A DNA stretch of 64,000 nt from NCBI GenBank assembly GCA_019925795.1, contig CM034312.1:28671914-28735913 (forward strand). Reading direction: 5' to 3'. Position numbers and translations under genes: made by a program. Under the pieces are notes generated by a model, which ran no database searches, was not told where the DNA came from, and saw only the letters and a list, made by a program, of their open reading frames with translations. Position 1 is the stretch's first letter, and each line of letters starts with the position of its first letter. Shown here in pieces: positions 45,422 to 55,977 of this stretch. This stretch comes from Dendrobium chrysotoxum. Lineage: Eukaryota; Streptophyta; Magnoliopsida; Asparagales; Orchidaceae.

Positions 45422-46216
45422 TCATGGAATTAAGCTCTTTTACTTATCAATTTTATTCCTTTATTTAATAATGATCTTCTCAATCAGGGTAGGAGGATGA
45501 TCAGCTCAAATTGAATAGACTAAATTCATACACCCAAGCATAATTGTGAACTGCTATTTTTATTTTTTAAAGTTGGAGTCATTGAGCACTCAAATGTTAT
45601 TTAAATTAGAAGATATACAAGACATATTAGTAAAAAAGAATAAAATAAACACTTAATTAGCTATTCCACCATTTCTATATGCTTATATAATATAAATAAA
45701 ATGGTAACAATACATATAAGCTTGACAAAAATAAGTATGGTGGGTTCTTATAAATCATTTTGCACAATATTATAGTTTAGTCTTTTCATAGAAAATAATA
45801 ATTTATTTGGTTTTCTTAAAATTGTAGTTAAAAGTATTGATAATAAATTATGCTTACAATATATTTCTTTGCATTCTAATTTGGCAAGTAAACATAATCA
45901 CCCAATTGAATCGAAAAAATTGCAAAAGAAATTAGAACAAGAAATAGGATATATCAGCTTTATGTGGTTTGACAAGAGGTGCCAAAATCTATGGGTATAA
46001 ATCAAGGTTTTTCGATTATGAAACATTTCTCTTTGACCTAGATATGCATGCCACATTTATTATAAGACAAACTTCAAATCAGACGAAACTCATACAAAAT
46101 ATAAATCTATGCATTATGAAGACAATGGTAGATTTTACTTGTATATATATATTTTAAATTTCCTTAGCAAGAACTGAAATCGAAGAGGAAGAGGAAGACG
46201 AATTCTTGATATTCGA
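45422..46216. other. Intergenic stretch, nothing recognised
   Basis: The sequence is AT-rich with only short open frames (for example 45969-46157 plus), none with a known motif. Confidence 0.4.
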
Positions 46217-46590
46217 TACTATAGGAATAATAAGCATTTTTGGCAAATTTTTATGAAAAATTTTTAAGTTTCATTTGTTAAAAATAATTTTTTTTGCAAA
46301 ATTTTGCCTGATAAGCACATGTATAGGAAAACGTTACTGAGTGGTCATTGTTCCACCAAAAAAATTTCTATCAAACTTTCAGTAGAATAGCCATGGAAAT
46401 ACCAATAAAAGCAAAAACATCACAAAAATTGAATGACCGATGGTTGATCCAGTGAACCACAACTGCCTATAATTTAGGGTTTAGGTGGTGAAATCATCTG
46501 TCTAAATTTTATTTAACCACTCCGCTGGTAAACTACTAGAAGTATCAGAAGTTGTGGTTCAGCGATAGAGCCACCCAATTTTTTCTAGTG
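46217..46590. mobile_element. Possible CACTA terminus or small CACTA-type MITE
   Basis: The left edge reads TACTATAGG (one change from CACTA) and the right edge reads ttttCTAGTG. Inverted words gtggttca / tgaaccac occur near each end. The 3-bp flanks (cga and att) do not match, so this may be a decayed MITE, or the left end of the larger CACTA relic to the right. Confidence 0.3.
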
Positions 46591-46984
46591 ATTATTTTTC
46601 CATTTTTTTTGCTAGAAACACAATATTTTCATTTTTGATAACTTATCTGTGTGAAATCTAACAAAAACCTAGAGGAAAAAAAAAAAAAAAAAATTATTCC
46701 TATGTAATATCACATCCAAATCAATGTAGCAAAATAATTTTTGAAATTTTATATAAGCAACATATTCAAATAATATATTCATAACTATCTATATGTCGAC
46801 AACATATAAAATCTATCTAAAAAAGATCATTTGAAATGCAATTACATTATTAAAAAATTATAAGATCAACTGTTTCTATTATTCTTTAACATTTTAACCT
46901 AACATACACAAAATAAAAAAAACATAAATCTAATCTTTCTATATATATAAAAAAATAAATAAATCTAATCTTTCTTTGTTTCCT

Positions 46985-47618
46985 CCCTTTCCTCAACTTC
47001 TCGCTCTTATTGCTGACACTGCTTCAGCTTCATGAAGCTCTACAATTTTTCTTGTATTTGAGCTTGCATCTCTAATTTCATCTCAATTAGTATTTTTCAC
47101 ATGCACTCATTCATTTATTCTGTCAGTGCAGCCACCATTCTACTGAACAACGCATTTCAATGCTAATGTCCTCAAAACTTATTGTGCCTAGAGGATTAAG
47201 CACCATATGCATAAGCTTGTAAGCATAAGTCGTAGTCTCTCCCCTTATACATTCCTCCTACAATATGTGATAATAAATTGTAGAACGACTATTACATTGA
47301 TATAATAGAGGGTCTACAACTTGATGATAATATGTGTGTGTATGTAGCTCCAAAGCAATAGGTTCTCTTCCAAGTACCTATTTTCGCAAAAGCAAATAAA
47401 AATTCAATACAATAAATTTGAAACATTTGTGTAAAATTAAAAAAAAAAATCAAATAGCATCTATGCTTAGTGTGAGGAGTTGGGCTACCTTTATGGAGGG
47501 AAATGCCAATGACCCCACAATCAAACACCCTATTTTGTTTTCTTTTCTCCCTCTTCTTTGCATAATCAGAGTTGCCCCAAGTTCTGAACAAATAAATTAA
47601 ATGCTCCCACATATCCAT
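46985..47618 (-). pseudogene. Transposase_24-like (Ptta/En/Spm) protein relic
   Basis: The minus-strand frame 47292-47618 contains WGNSDYAKKREKRKQNR followed by LHKGSPTPHTKHR, which fits the plant transposase family PF03004 pattern (W..., KK..KNR..., HTGGS..., HR). Further downstream, 46985-47290, a broken continuation has MAALTE and an EMQAQIQEKL coiled stretch, typical of the C-terminus of this family. Stops separate the parts. Together with the TNP2 fragments to the right it marks a decayed CACTA element on the minus strand. Confidence 0.65.
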
Positions 47619-48239
47619 AAAGATTACTCGCTTGATTTGCGAATGTCGATGAAAATGTCATACAAATATCGTACTTCTCTATCTTTCTTATTTCATTAAA
47701 GAGCTAATGTGAAGTATGTAGCCATTTACTAAGAAAATAGTCAATGCCTTAACTGGTCGAATTGATCCCCATGCAAGATTATGCAACTCTTTCACTTCAA
47801 TCAAATTTCAGAGGTCATAAACCTAATACATAGATTTAAATATTAAGGGAAATTTCTAATGCTTGAATCCTAAGAAAGTGTTCTTTGAAACATATATATG
47901 ACATGAAACATGTGGGAAACTTGTCTTCATTTAGTTTTTCAACATAATAAGTTTTAGTTGTTGGCAAAGAATTGATAAATAACTTGTATTCCGATAGAAT
48001 TTGTTAGAATAAAGTGAAATAATAAGTAATTTAGAATTACAACAACTTCATAGGGAAGCCTTACTCTAAAAATGACTTAACTTCTAGATAATTTAGGAGG
48101 ATGTATAATGTAGCAACATTTGTCTCTCAATCATTCAAATATCATAATTTGTATTTTTCAAATGGCATAGCATGAAAGCAAAAAGTTATTAATGATGACT
48201 TTATTATCTCTTCGTCATCTACATCAGCATTTCACACAT

Positions 48240-48500
48240 TTTATTCTATAATTTTTTCATAAGGTTTGACGTATTAGGAATAAAATTGAATTGTCTCTTG
48301 AGACAAATATGCTTCACATATTGAGCCTCTTGGATGAAATCTTTTAATCTTATTTAAATATTTGTACTATACATAGTTTTTTTAGTATTACATTAATATA
48401 AATAATTTAAATACAAATTAGTAGACAAATTTTACATACCTTTCAAAGGATATTGAATAGGACTCCCAACTCTCGCCTTATAATGTAAATAAATGGGTAG
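48240..48500 (-). pseudogene. TNP2 transposase relic, C-terminal part
   Basis: Minus-strand translation gives DSMAYLPIYLHYKARVG and PIQYPLK at 48420-48500, equivalent to the DSMEHLP...GGPVQYRW motif of TNP2-type CACTA transposases. A VKHICLKRQFNF...-like region near 48270-48350 fits the following segment. An intron may separate them. Stops show it is dead. The segment is cut from the rest of the gene by the LINE insertion at about 48508-48776. Confidence 0.65.
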
Positions 48501-48507
48501 ATACGCC

Positions 48508-48776
48508 ATCGAGTCAACAACAACAACAACAACAACATCAAGCCTTTATCCCACTATATGGGGTCGGCTACATGAATCCTTTTTCTCCATTGTGTCCTGT
48601 TAAGAGTCGAATTCTCATTTAAATCTAAGAAAGAAAGATCATTTCTAATATTTTCTAACCAAGTCTTTTTAGATCTACCTCAACCTTTCTTAACATAAGT
48701 AAAATCTAATCCATCTACTTTCCTAACTGGGTCATCAGAAGGTCACCATTTTTTGTTTGCCGCTTCTGTTAATTTT
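48508..48776 (-). mobile_element. 3' end of an RTE-type LINE inserted in the TNP2 relic
   Basis: On the minus strand the fragment encodes KKTWLENIRNDL, LNRTQWRKRIHVADPI and WDKGLMLLLL, the usual C-terminus of plant RTE-like reverse transcriptases, and ends in a (TTG)n tail, seen as (caa)n at 48510-48537. It is 5'-truncated as LINE insertions usually are. It splits the TNP2 sequence between an ILCKLK motif on the right and DSM on the left. Confidence 0.85.
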
Positions 48777-49982
48777 TTTACATTTTTAGTTTGCATAAAA
48801 TTATTGGGATATTTTGCTTACAACTTATTAATGCTTTTTCATTCAAACATGTAGAGCACAAATCCTTTAAGAAAATGCTAAGTTTCAATCAATGGATTTA
48901 ATATTGAATATGGTAAACAGCTAAATGCTATAGGTATTAAAAACTCATAAAAAATGTGAAATCATGACACTTCATTCCAAATACACATCAGGTTATATAT
49001 GAAGAGTATCTATATGGCATTTCCAATGATTGGGCCAATTCACACACTGCTCTTTTTTTGATATAATGCGAGAGAGTAAACTGCTTTTACCTTTAACTTT
49101 TTACCATTATCCCTATTGGAGCTCTAGATATATTCTCATGCAGTACTCTTTTAGGTCTACTCTTCCCTTCAAACTATCCTTTATTTTATCTTTTATAGTC
49201 ATACAAAAATTATATATATTGTTGAATAAATTCTTCTCAATATGCATATCATCTAAACTATGTCAAACCAAGTTTGTCCTCTAGTAGAATAAATCCTAGA
49301 AAATACTCTCTTCCATTTAGTTATGATTAACTATATAACACAGAAGTCTATAATCTGATAGTATTATAGAATCTATATCCTTTGGTATATTATTCATTAT
49401 TTCTCATAATTGATCCCACTCAATCTTTGCAAAGGCATTAATTTTTTGACTGTGTTTTTCTTATGAAATCAACTTTATTTCTCCGGAATGAATGACTATC
49501 ATACAAAAATATACGATGACAATTAAATCATATATATTTGCCTGCTTTTTATGGTGTGCATGCTTTGCTTAATTTCATGTAGTATGGACAAACTAACCTC
49601 CCTAAAGTACTCCAACCTAATAATATCTCATACACTGGAAAGTGCTAATCATCCATAATAATGTTGTTTTCATTTGAACATTCTGTTTAATTGACATATC
49701 ATATATTAGTACACATTATTCTTACAAACTTTTTAGGTCATCTATTAGTAGTTGTAAGAATACATCAATTTTTATTTTTTGATTATGCGATTTAAGTATG
49801 ATGAGCAAGAGAAATATGTACGGTGTGGTCATGCACATCTCTTGTAGAAAATTATATGATGTTAGTATTACTAGCCAATATGAGAAAGATGAAGCAGCTT
49901 GATTATGTGGAGTAAAATTATTAGCACATAATACCAACCAAATGCTATGTGGTTTGATAGCAAAATGTAGATGTGTGTACAA
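48777..49982 (-). pseudogene. TNP2 (CACTA) transposase relic, central part
   Basis: Pieces in order on the minus strand: HLHFAIKPHSIW..LCANNFTPHNQAAS, YWLVILTSYNF..EMCMTTPYIF, KIDVFLQLLIDDLKSL (49722-49982), then MKTTLLWMISTFPVYEILLGWS and CPYYMK near 49560-49660, then HRFLPRNHSFRRNK near 49480, and ELS-IFLKDLCSTCLNEKALIS near 48840-48900. This order and spacing are those of the tnp2 family, which cuts and pastes CACTA elements. Stop codons and frameshifts are frequent, so it is inactive. Confidence 0.85.
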
Positions 49983-51640
49983 TCAATGTTTCTAGGCATT
50001 AACATCTAATAGATGAATTGGATCCTCTCATTTGAAAATTATTTCAAGATTTCATCTCACATGACCAATATAACTCATGGATGAGTAAAGTCATTGAGGA
50101 CATGGTCAAATGGGTAAATAAAATAAAATAATTTAGTACATAAAGCTTTCTTTTTTTTTCTGTTACTTCCCACTTCTTGGCTCAAATAGAGTAATCAGTG
50201 TTAGTAAGCAGTAATTAGTAATAATTAGTATCAATAATCAGTATTCTATCAAATATTCAGATGAGGGTATATTGCTCCTACACTTATGACTCCCAATCAG
50301 TCGCCCCTTATGACTCTCAATAAGTGTACTTTATATAACTCCCCTTGAATTACGTGAATCAGTTACCCCGACTCCTTATAACTCCATCAGTTACCCTGCC
50401 CTTATGTGATTTAAGTATGATGGGCAAGAGAAATATGTACGGTGTGGTCATGCACATCTCTTGTAGAAAATTTTATGGTGTTAATATTACTGGCTAATAT
50501 GAGTAAGATGAAGCAGCTTGATTATGTGGAGTAAAATTATTAGCACATAATCCCAACCAAATGCTATGTGGTTTGATAGAAAAATGTAGATGTGTATAAT
50601 CAAAGTGTTTCTAGGCATTAACATATGACAGATGAATCAGATCCTCTCATTTGAACATTATTTCATGATTTTATCTTACATGACCAATATAACTCATGGA
50701 TGTGTAAAGTCATTGAAGACACGATAAAATGGGTAAATAAAATAAAATAATTTAGTATATAAAACTTTCCTTTATTTTTGTTACTTCCCACTTCTTGGCT
50801 CAAATAGAGTAATCAATATTAGTAAGCAGTAATTAGTAATAATTAGTATCAATAATCAGTAATCAGTATTCTATCAAATATTTAAATGAGGGTATATTGC
50901 TCCTGCACTTATGAATCCCAATCAGGTGCCTCTTATGACTCTCAATAAATGTACTCCCTATAACATCCCTTAGATTACGTGAATCAGTCATCCCAGCTCT
51001 TTATAACTCCATCAGTTACCCCGCCCTTATGTGATTTAAGTAAGATGAACAAGAGAAATATGTACGGTGTGGTCATGCACATCTCTTGTAGAAAATTATA
51101 TGGTGTTAGTATTACTGGACAATATGAGTAAGATGAAGAAGCATGGCTATGTAGCGTAAATTTATTAGCACATAATCTGAACCAAATGCTATATGGTTTG
51201 ATAGCAAAATGTAGATGTGTACAGTCAAAAGTTTTCTAGGCATTTGCATCTGATGGATGAATTAGATCCCCTCATTTGAAAATTATTTCATGATTTCATC
51301 TAACATGACCAATATAACTCATGGATGTGTAAAGTCATTGAAGACATGGTATAATGGATAAATAAAATAAAATAATTTACTATATAAAACTTTCTTTTAT
51401 TTCTGTTACTTCCCACTTCTTGGCTCAAATAGAGCAATCAATGTTAGTAAGTAGTAATTAGTAATAATTAGTATCAATAATCAAGTATTCTATCAGATAT
51501 TTATATGAGGGTATCTTGCTTTTGGACTTAATACTCCCAATCAGTCACCTCTTATTACTCCCAATAAGTGTATTCTCTATAACTCCCCTTTAATCACGTG
51601 ACTCAGTCACCCCGACTCCTTATAACTCCATCAGTCTCAT
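49791..51640. repeat. Three tandem copies of a ~620-bp unit carrying a TNP2 exon fragment
   Basis: Units begin at 49791, 50410 and 51035 with the word tttaagtatgatg or a close variant, giving periods of 619 and 625 bp. Each has the TNP2 piece (tacggtgtggtcatgcacat and following 190 bp) plus about 430 bp without coding sense, including ttacttcccacttcttggct and gactccttataactccatca. The copies differ by scattered substitutions and small indels. The duplication therefore multiplied part of the transposase gene after or during its decay. Confidence 0.9.
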
Positions 51641-52324
51641 ACTCCTTATGACTCTCATCAGTGAATTAGTGAATATTAAGTTTATCATGTGGGGGTTATC
51701 ATTTCATATATATGATATCAATCAATTTATCCTTTTAGCCAGATTAGTGTCACATTCTAATTCATATCAGCCCTATCAATCATATCAAATCATAATATTG
51801 TTATATCAATATCAAAACACAGTACATCACTTTCAAGCCATTTTTAGTATATATTTTTCCTTACTCATTTCACAGAAATATTCATATACACATATTTAAC
51901 CAATATCCTATGCAATAAAATCATATCATATTGTTCAAAATGATCAAACCTATAATATCAAAAGTTACATGATGAAAGTTTATAAAATTAGGAGATATTG
52001 CATTTTTAGCAGAGTTAGGAGAGACAAAATTTGTAGAAATCAAAACCATCGAGGACAAAAATAAGATGATAGTTACTAACAACGATCAAAATACTTTTTA
52101 TAACAGAAACAATGGACTAAAAAGTCCAAGAGAGATTCCTCTCTCTTATTCTCTCTCCTCTTCCTCCCCCTTTTCTTCCTCTCCTCCTTCAGTTTCTTCT
52201 CGAGCAAGACAGTGAGAGTGAGGGAGAGTGGCATGAATATTTATAATAAAAAATATATAAAATACTGTTAGTGTCCTAGCATCACAGTGCTCCCTAATGT
52301 CGCAGTACTGTATGTTGAATCCAG
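51641..52324. other. Repeat-like stretch, no gene
   Basis: The sequence is AT-rich with a pyrimidine tract at 52130-52200. Its themes loosely parallel 6250-7300. No protein motif was seen. Confidence 0.35.
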
Positions 52325-52800
52325 AATTACTGCAAATGACATCGCTCGTTCACTTCATTGCCCGTAGTAGCCAATAATGTGGATGCATGTCACTACATAT
52401 ACAAATGATGCACACCTTTGACATAAATGACAAAGCCTATCGACTTCTTCATTGATCGTCATAAACAATTTCGATGCACATGAAAGCTTATGAGACTAAT
52501 GCATGTTGTGGAAACAAAATGTCGACACTCACAAATGCCTGTAAGATTAATACACATCATTAACACCAACTTTTACTCTTGATACTAGCACCAAGATTTG
52601 TATTAATTAAATTTCTTAGTTTTTAGTCTCCTCTCCTTAAAACATAATAACTAAATAAATCGTAACATGATATCTTGAAGACAACTTCAATGGCTCAAAA
52701 CTCATCCAACTTCCACTATAAAATTCATCATATACACTTCATATTCACTACATTGTATCAAGGCCTTCCCAATTAAGAGGAAGGTCATTATTTATAACCT
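52325..52800 (+). repeat. Direct repeat pair, copy 1
   Basis: It aligns loosely, in the same orientation, with 53930-54415. Shared words include ttgacttcttca / tcgacttcttca, taatgcatgttgt, agattaatacat / agattaatacac, ctcatccaactt and ttcatattcactaca / catccctactaca. It may be a diverged LTR pair or a tandem segmental duplication; the 1.1 kb between them shows no pol motif. Confidence 0.6.
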
Positions 52801-53929
52801 ATATTAGATGCTATGAGCTCAATTTCAGCCCTTTCAAATGCCGATGGGCCTCTATGATCAATTTTCAAGGAAACATGAGAGTTTAGAGCAAATTTTGTTC
52901 TAACAAGTATGCCAACATAAAAAAAAGTTCAGCATTATGATTGAAGAATTTAATTAGGTTTATGACCTCGAAGGGAGGACTATGTTAGCATCTAAGGAGT
53001 AGTTGCACATATTAATTTTTTAAAATTATAATTTTATGTTACAAATTTTTTTAAGCCTCAATATAATGCCGGATGAAAAATTTTGACGTCTAAGAATAGT
53101 AGGCAAATGACACATCAGTAGAAAATCCCCTTAATCAAGCACAATTCTTGTTGCAACCTTTAGAATTAAATTCAAAATAATCCAAACTCCAATTTTAGCT
53201 TACTTATCAAACTGGATGTCTCGATGAGATGAACCCAATGATACTAAAAGTGATTTGATTCGAGTTCAAATGAGCTCAAATAAAGCATATAAAGTGTATT
53301 TTAAAAACTTCATAACACTAATCGAAAGACTAAATGATTTTTGAATCTTGTATGTTTATAGCTAAATCGAGCATCATAATAAGTGGTATCTAATGTGCCA
53401 AAAATCACTGCATTCAGGTGTTATTAAGGCATTTGAATGTTGAAATAATATGTGATTAAAGGATTCAACATGGGTTGTTTGATGGTTGTTTTGGTATTTT
53501 CGCTAAATTTACAAAAATGTCACCCTTAAAAGTATTAATAAACTCTTATTCTTCACATGAGCTGGACTTGAGCAAAAACTAGTGGGAGCTTGGTGCAAAC
53601 ATGGAATTAGAGTTAAAGAGCTTGCTTGTTGATTGAATTCAACAACCATCACCACTAAATGTTGTCTCCTGATCGTCACCATCCGATTAACAAAACAAAT
53701 ACTAGCTAGGATCTCCCAACCAACATCTCCTGACCATCATTGTCCAACTATAATCTACTAAGTATCATCGACTGATTATTATATATAAAACATTATTTCC
53801 CATCTATGGTCGCTTAACTATAATCTTCTAACTAGCATCACTTGACTATAGTCTCCTGATTACATCGTCAACACAAACTCCGACACTTGCCAACCTTATC
53901 TTTCAATGTCATGAACGATACTAATGCAC
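52801..53929. other. Spacer between direct repeats, with a short minisatellite
   Basis: No gene is seen. At 53630-53880 degenerate ~30-bp units (ctcctgaccatcattgtcc, gactatagtctcctga) resemble those in the right inverted arm at 7960-8830, so the same repeat family occurs in both places. Confidence 0.45.
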
Positions 53930-54415
53930 GCTATTACCTATCTAGCCAAAGCACACAGTGAACACAAATGTCAATATTATTGACTTCGTGGCAAGCATCG
54001 CCAACAATGTCGATGCATGACACCACCAATAAGGTTGATGTATAATGTTCTCATGAACGTTCATATATGTTGACTTCTTCACTAGCCGTTACCAACAACA
54101 TCAACACATTCCATTATTTGTAAGGCTAATGCATGTTGTCGATATAAAAAAATAATTCTCTCGCTATCGCCTATAAGATTAATACATGCGGTCGACACCA
54201 ACTTTAACTATATTATTAACACTAAGATTTATACTTAATTCTTTGATCTCTAGTCTCATCTCTTTAAACAAGACTGATTGAACATGCCAAAACATAATAT
54301 CTTAAAGATAACTCCATGACTCAAGACTCATCCAACTTACTCCATAAAATCAATCTTTCATATTTCATCCCTACTACATTATATTAAAGCATTTCTCAAT
54401 CTTGGGAAGGATGCC
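53930..54415 (+). repeat. Direct repeat pair, copy 2
   Basis: This is the partner of 52325-52800. Divergence and indels indicate an old event. Confidence 0.6.
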
Positions 54416-54890
54416 ATTGATAACCAACAATGTAGGTTACTAGAATCATTTCAATTGGATAAGACTCCTTGATTTTTACCCTTTTTAGAATTTTCTTGTA
54501 AAATTTTTAATGATTCTTGCAATATTCTTTTATCTTTGCATGTGTCAAACATTCTTATAAACTAAAGCACTACAAACTCATTTTAAATTATATTAATTAG
54601 TTCAGGTAATAATACTAGTTCTAATTTATATTCGAACTAATAAATGTATCAAAACGTTACATTTTTATTTAAATTAACAATTATATCTATCTACATTTTG
54701 ATTAACTATCTAAATTTAATATCATCAATCAACTAACCTTTTTCATTAGTTATAATTTTCATATGATAGGCTAGCAGCCAAATCTTTTGCTAGAAAAATA
54801 AAATAAAATAAAATAAAGAATTCCATCACTCTCTTAACTGAAACTCCTAAGTCGCTGTCCAACTTCTCTTTCTTCAGTAATCCCGACTTG
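54416..54890. other. Intergenic stretch, nothing recognised
   Basis: AT-rich sequence with a short (aaaat)n run near 54795-54820 and no gene. Confidence 0.4.
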
Positions 54891-55018
54891 GGCTTCATTT
54901 GGCATAACTTCCTTATTACTTTTTAAAATAATTTTTAGTACAAAATTTTCTTAAATTAAAATTTTTTAACTAAATAATTATTTTAAAAAATAAGAAGAAA
55001 GCTGCTCCAAACGAAACC
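54891..55018. mobile_element. Tourist-like MITE (PIF/Harbinger type), first copy
   Basis: The 128-bp element has imperfect inverted ends GGCTTCATTTGG and, on the other strand, GGTTTCGTTTGG. The right flank is tta (55019-55021) and the left flank ttg (54888-54890), i.e. the tta duplication of this superfamily with one change. It is related to the element at 55524-55617. Confidence 0.65.
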
Positions 55019-55021
55019 TTA

Positions 55022-55523
55022 CTTTGATTCAGAACTATTTTATCTTGCAATTTTAATGACTGTTATATGATATTATTGAGCATGTAATTCTTGAATAAAG
55101 AGTTCTTGATGTATTTAGCATATACCAATAGTCGAAACCAGACATACCTTAACAATATTAATGAACGCTATTTATGCCTTCATTATATTCAAGTAACACG
55201 ATTCCATTGAACAACTTGCCTTCAATTGTCACTAATTGTTACCTTATCCTTCATAGAACCCCAAAATATAAGCAAACATATAGTGACAAATTACAAAATA
55301 TAAACAAGCAAAATTTCAAGATCTACTCATTTCACATATTTCCAGAAGGTTGTGAGCTCATTTGATAATATGCAAATGCCATTTGACTGATCATAAGCTA
55401 TTAGCTTGTAAGTGATCCTGGCAAGTAATGAAGAGATTTTTGTCTGCTAAATCTAACTGATCACAATAATTGTACTAGAAGATGGAAGAGGAGGCAACTA
55501 TAGGAAATATAACCAGCAAATTA
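55022..55523. other. Intergenic stretch between two MITEs
   Basis: No motif was recognised; the open frame 55174-55365 resembles nothing known. Confidence 0.4.
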
Positions 55524-55617
55524 GGCTTCATCTGAGACAGCTTTTTCACTATTTTCATGAAACTTTTTAGTAGAAAACAGCTTTAAAAATCAGTAAGAAA
55601 ACTGTCCAAAACAAACC
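55524..55617. mobile_element. Tourist-like MITE (PIF/Harbinger type), second copy
   Basis: The 94-bp element has inverted ends GGCTTCATCTGAGACAG and, on the other strand, GGTTTGTTTTGGACAG. It is flanked by a perfect tta at 55521-55523 and 55618-55620. It lies about 360 bp beyond the stop codon of the fructokinase gene. Confidence 0.8.
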
Positions 55618-55876
55618 TTAATATGACATTTGATAAAAGTAAAAGACCAAAGTATAAATAACCAACATTTGATAATTATATAACAACCTATGAAGAAACA
55701 TATGATAAGAAAATTCTCTTTTCGTGTTAACCAAAATGTGAAAAAATACAAACATGGAATTGGGAACGTCCGCATCCAGCAAAACTGAGATTTTGTTCTC
55801 TCTCATTTACTTCCCCTTAGAGAGTAAAAAGATTACAACAGTATCATATCAGGATACCTAAGGAGGTAAATCTAAT

Positions 55877-55882
55877 TTTATT
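55877..55882 (-). terminator. Candidate polyadenylation signal of the fructokinase gene
   Basis: AATAAA on the minus strand, 96-101 bp downstream of the stop codon. Plant signals are loose, so this is a candidate only. Confidence 0.4.
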
Positions 55883-55977
55883 TACTACAGTACATAGCAA
55901 GTTACTACGAGAAATGAAATTATAAAAAAGGAAAAAAACAACAAAATCTCTAACAGTTCAGAGACTCAACACCAGTC

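Noticed and set aside
46217..46590. Firm call of a complete CACTA MITE
   Set aside because: The left end has TACTA rather than CACTA and the 3-bp flanks do not match; kept only as a low-confidence feature.
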